Source: Stutzerimonas stutzeri
Lineage (GTDB): Bacteria > Pseudomonadota > Gammaproteobacteria > Pseudomonadales > Pseudomonadaceae
DNA length: 64,000 bases
Direction of reading: 5' to 3'
Assembly (NCBI RefSeq): GCF_000935215.1
Contig: NZ_JXXD01000026.1
Span: forward strand, 1 to 64,000
Shown here one piece after another: positions 62,785 to 64,000 of the stretch. Below the pieces are notes generated by a model. That model did no database searches. It saw only the letters and a program-made list of their open reading frames with translations, and had not been told where the DNA came from. Each line of letters begins with the position of its first letter. Within the stretch, counting starts at the first letter, position 1. The position numbers were made by a program, and so were the translations under genes.

Positions 62785-64000
62785 ATGACGAATTTCAGTT
62801 CACGCTTCTTCTTTTTTCCGTTGCTGATCCTGGCACTGATACTGCACTTTTCGGTGTTCGGCGACAGCCCGCACAACCCCTATGGCATCAAGGGGCTGAA
62901 CGAGGCGTACCTGGCAGTCAGCATCGTGTTCACCATTTTGCTGTTGCTGGCATCGGCGGAAAACGCTCCGCGTGAATTTCGCATCCTGATGTACTACTGC
63001 CTGTACAGCGCGGTGGTGTTTCTGGTGATGCCGGCGATCTTCGCCTATTTCACCTACGGCCAACCGATCGTGTTCGGGCTCATCGAAGAGCGCCGCGTGC
63101 TGTTCTGCCTGGGCTTTGCGCCGCTGTTGTTCCTCGGCAAGCGCGTCAGCACCCTGCAGTTCGAACGCGCCCTGCTCTATGCAGCCTTGGCCGCCGCGTT
63201 CTTCTCGTGGTGCTTCAAGTTCGGCGTGATCCCCGACATGCGCCCGGAAGTGCGCTCGGATGACCGCCCGGATCGATCATCAATCGGTCCGTACCTGATC
63301 TGCCTGGCGTACTTCTACTGCATCCAGATCTGGTCGAAGGGCGCCTCGCCGATCAACGGGGCCGCGCGGAACAAGACCTTCTATCTGGTGATCGCCGCCC
63401 TACTGCTGCTGACCCTGGTATTTGCAACCCAGACGCGCCAGCTGATCGTCCTGTGCCTGGCCTTCACCCTGTTCTGTCTGCGTGCCAAGGCCGTCATCTG
63501 GGCGGCTTCGCTATCGATTCTGCTGTCGCCTTTCTATTTCTACCCGAGCCTGCTGGAAATTCTCGGGCTCAACACGGAGTTCTACGACAGCACGCTGGAA
63601 GGCGTGGAAGACGGCGCCCGCTCGGTCACCATTTCTCTGATCTTCGACCATCTGGATCAGGTCAACTGGCTGCCCAGCGGCTCGCTTTCGCTGATGTGGC
63701 AGGACGGCTTCATCCCGTACTTCGGCGAGCACTTCTTCCTGTCAGATGTCGGAATCATCGGAACGCTGTTCCGCTTCGGCTTTCTGACCTTCCTCATCGT
63801 CCCGATGACACTGTTCGTCTATCACCGCATCGCCAAGAACATTGCCACCGACATGACCTTCATCTACTCGACGATGCTGGCGTTCTTCGTCATCTGGCCG
63901 CTCAACGGATTCTTCGAATACGGCCAACCGGTTTTCGCATTGCTGTTCGTCATTCACGCCCTCAGGGCCCGTCACCTTCGCCGCCAGGAACCCATCCATG
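62785..64000 (+). CDS. O-antigen polymerase-like membrane protein Wzy (partial)
   Basis: The visible 405 codons start at ATG 62785 (MTNFSSRFFFFPLLILALIL) after AAGGACTCAGG and run off the right end. The protein has at least nine hydrophobic helices with only short loops and one long periplasmic loop between about residues 255 and 320, the layout of Wzy polymerases or O-antigen ligases. Sequence similarity in this family is low, so the call rests on topology and position after wzx. The reading frame is open to the last base. Confidence 0.75.
   Translation, partial: MTNFSSRFFFFPLLILALILHFSVFGDSPHNPYGIKGLNEAYLAVSIVFTILLLLASAENAPREFRILMYYCLYSAVVFLVMPAIFAYFTYGQPIVFGLIEERRVLFCLGFAPLLFLGKRVSTLQFERALLYAALAAAFFSWCFKFGVIPDMRPEVRSDDRPDRSSIGPYLICLAYFYCIQIWSKGASPINGAARNKTFYLVIAALLLLTLVFATQTRQLIVLCLAFTLFCLRAKAVIWAASLSILLSPFYFYPSLLEILGLNTEFYDSTLEGVEDGARSVTISLIFDHLDQVNWLPSGSLSLMWQDGFIPYFGEHFFLSDVGIIGTLFRFGFLTFLIVPMTLFVYHRIAKNIATDMTFIYSTMLAFFVIWPLNGFFEYGQPVFALLFVIHALRARHLRRQEPIH

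Overview
The window is GC-rich, gene-dense bacterial chromosome with a gene repertoire and gene order typical of Pseudomonas. Diagnostic pieces are a gts glucose ABC transporter beside gtrS-gltR-glk-edd, a MASE2-type cyaB, the patatin/Omp85 protein plpD, and cpxR-cpxP-cpxS. I infer Pseudomonas sensu lato, probably the stutzeri group (Stutzerimonas); the species call is inference. I see no tRNA, rRNA, CRISPR array, prophage or intact insertion sequence. Two genes run off the ends (gtsD at the left, a wzy-like gene at the right).

Layout. 1-9050: glucose uptake and Entner-Doudoroff entry, all on the minus strand. gtsABCD imports glucose, the GtrS/GltR two-component system reads the substrate, Glk phosphorylates it and Edd dehydrates 6-phosphogluconate. 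9219-13757: scpB-scpA (chromosome condensation), trpS, a YciO-like gene and a PHP-domain phosphoesterase. 14171-17608: yciI, a small membrane protein and a Cpx envelope-stress module with cpxP between regulator and sensor. 17602-26559: nitroreductase, YkgJ-like protein, potassium permease TrkH, DUF808 protein, two AraC regulators, a DUF962 protein, adenylate cyclase CyaB and an EamA exporter. 26563-36728: Rdx selenoprotein-like protein, PlpD, a MarR regulator, RecQ and mixed housekeeping genes up to aceK. 36855-53148: cysK, a DUF748 protein, a MoxR/GFA/VWA operon, yafJ, uspA, uup, slt, a MOSC protein, cheV and a lipid kinase gene.

53149-64000 is a Wzx/Wzy-type exopolysaccharide locus read rightwards. 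It holds a WcaJ-like initiating transferase, a Wzb phosphatase, a Wzc tyrosine kinase/co-polymerase, a secreted GH5 glycosidase, a pyruvyl transferase, a Wzx flippase, an iron-sulfur protein of the F420-hydrogenase beta family and the start of a Wzy-like polymerase. A plausible AlgU-type promoter sits upstream. Two coupled micro-ORFs and two perfect hairpins lie between its genes. No glycosyltransferase is visible, so the locus must continue to the right.

The most unusual non-coding feature is a family of three related elements of about 120-166 bp with terminal inverted repeats (12101-12223, 18262-18427, 24603-24762). I interpret them as MITE-like. Several intercistronic stem-loops (gtsA-gtsB, cpxP-cpxS, wcaJ-wzb, wzc-GH5) suggest RNA-level tuning of subunit ratios.
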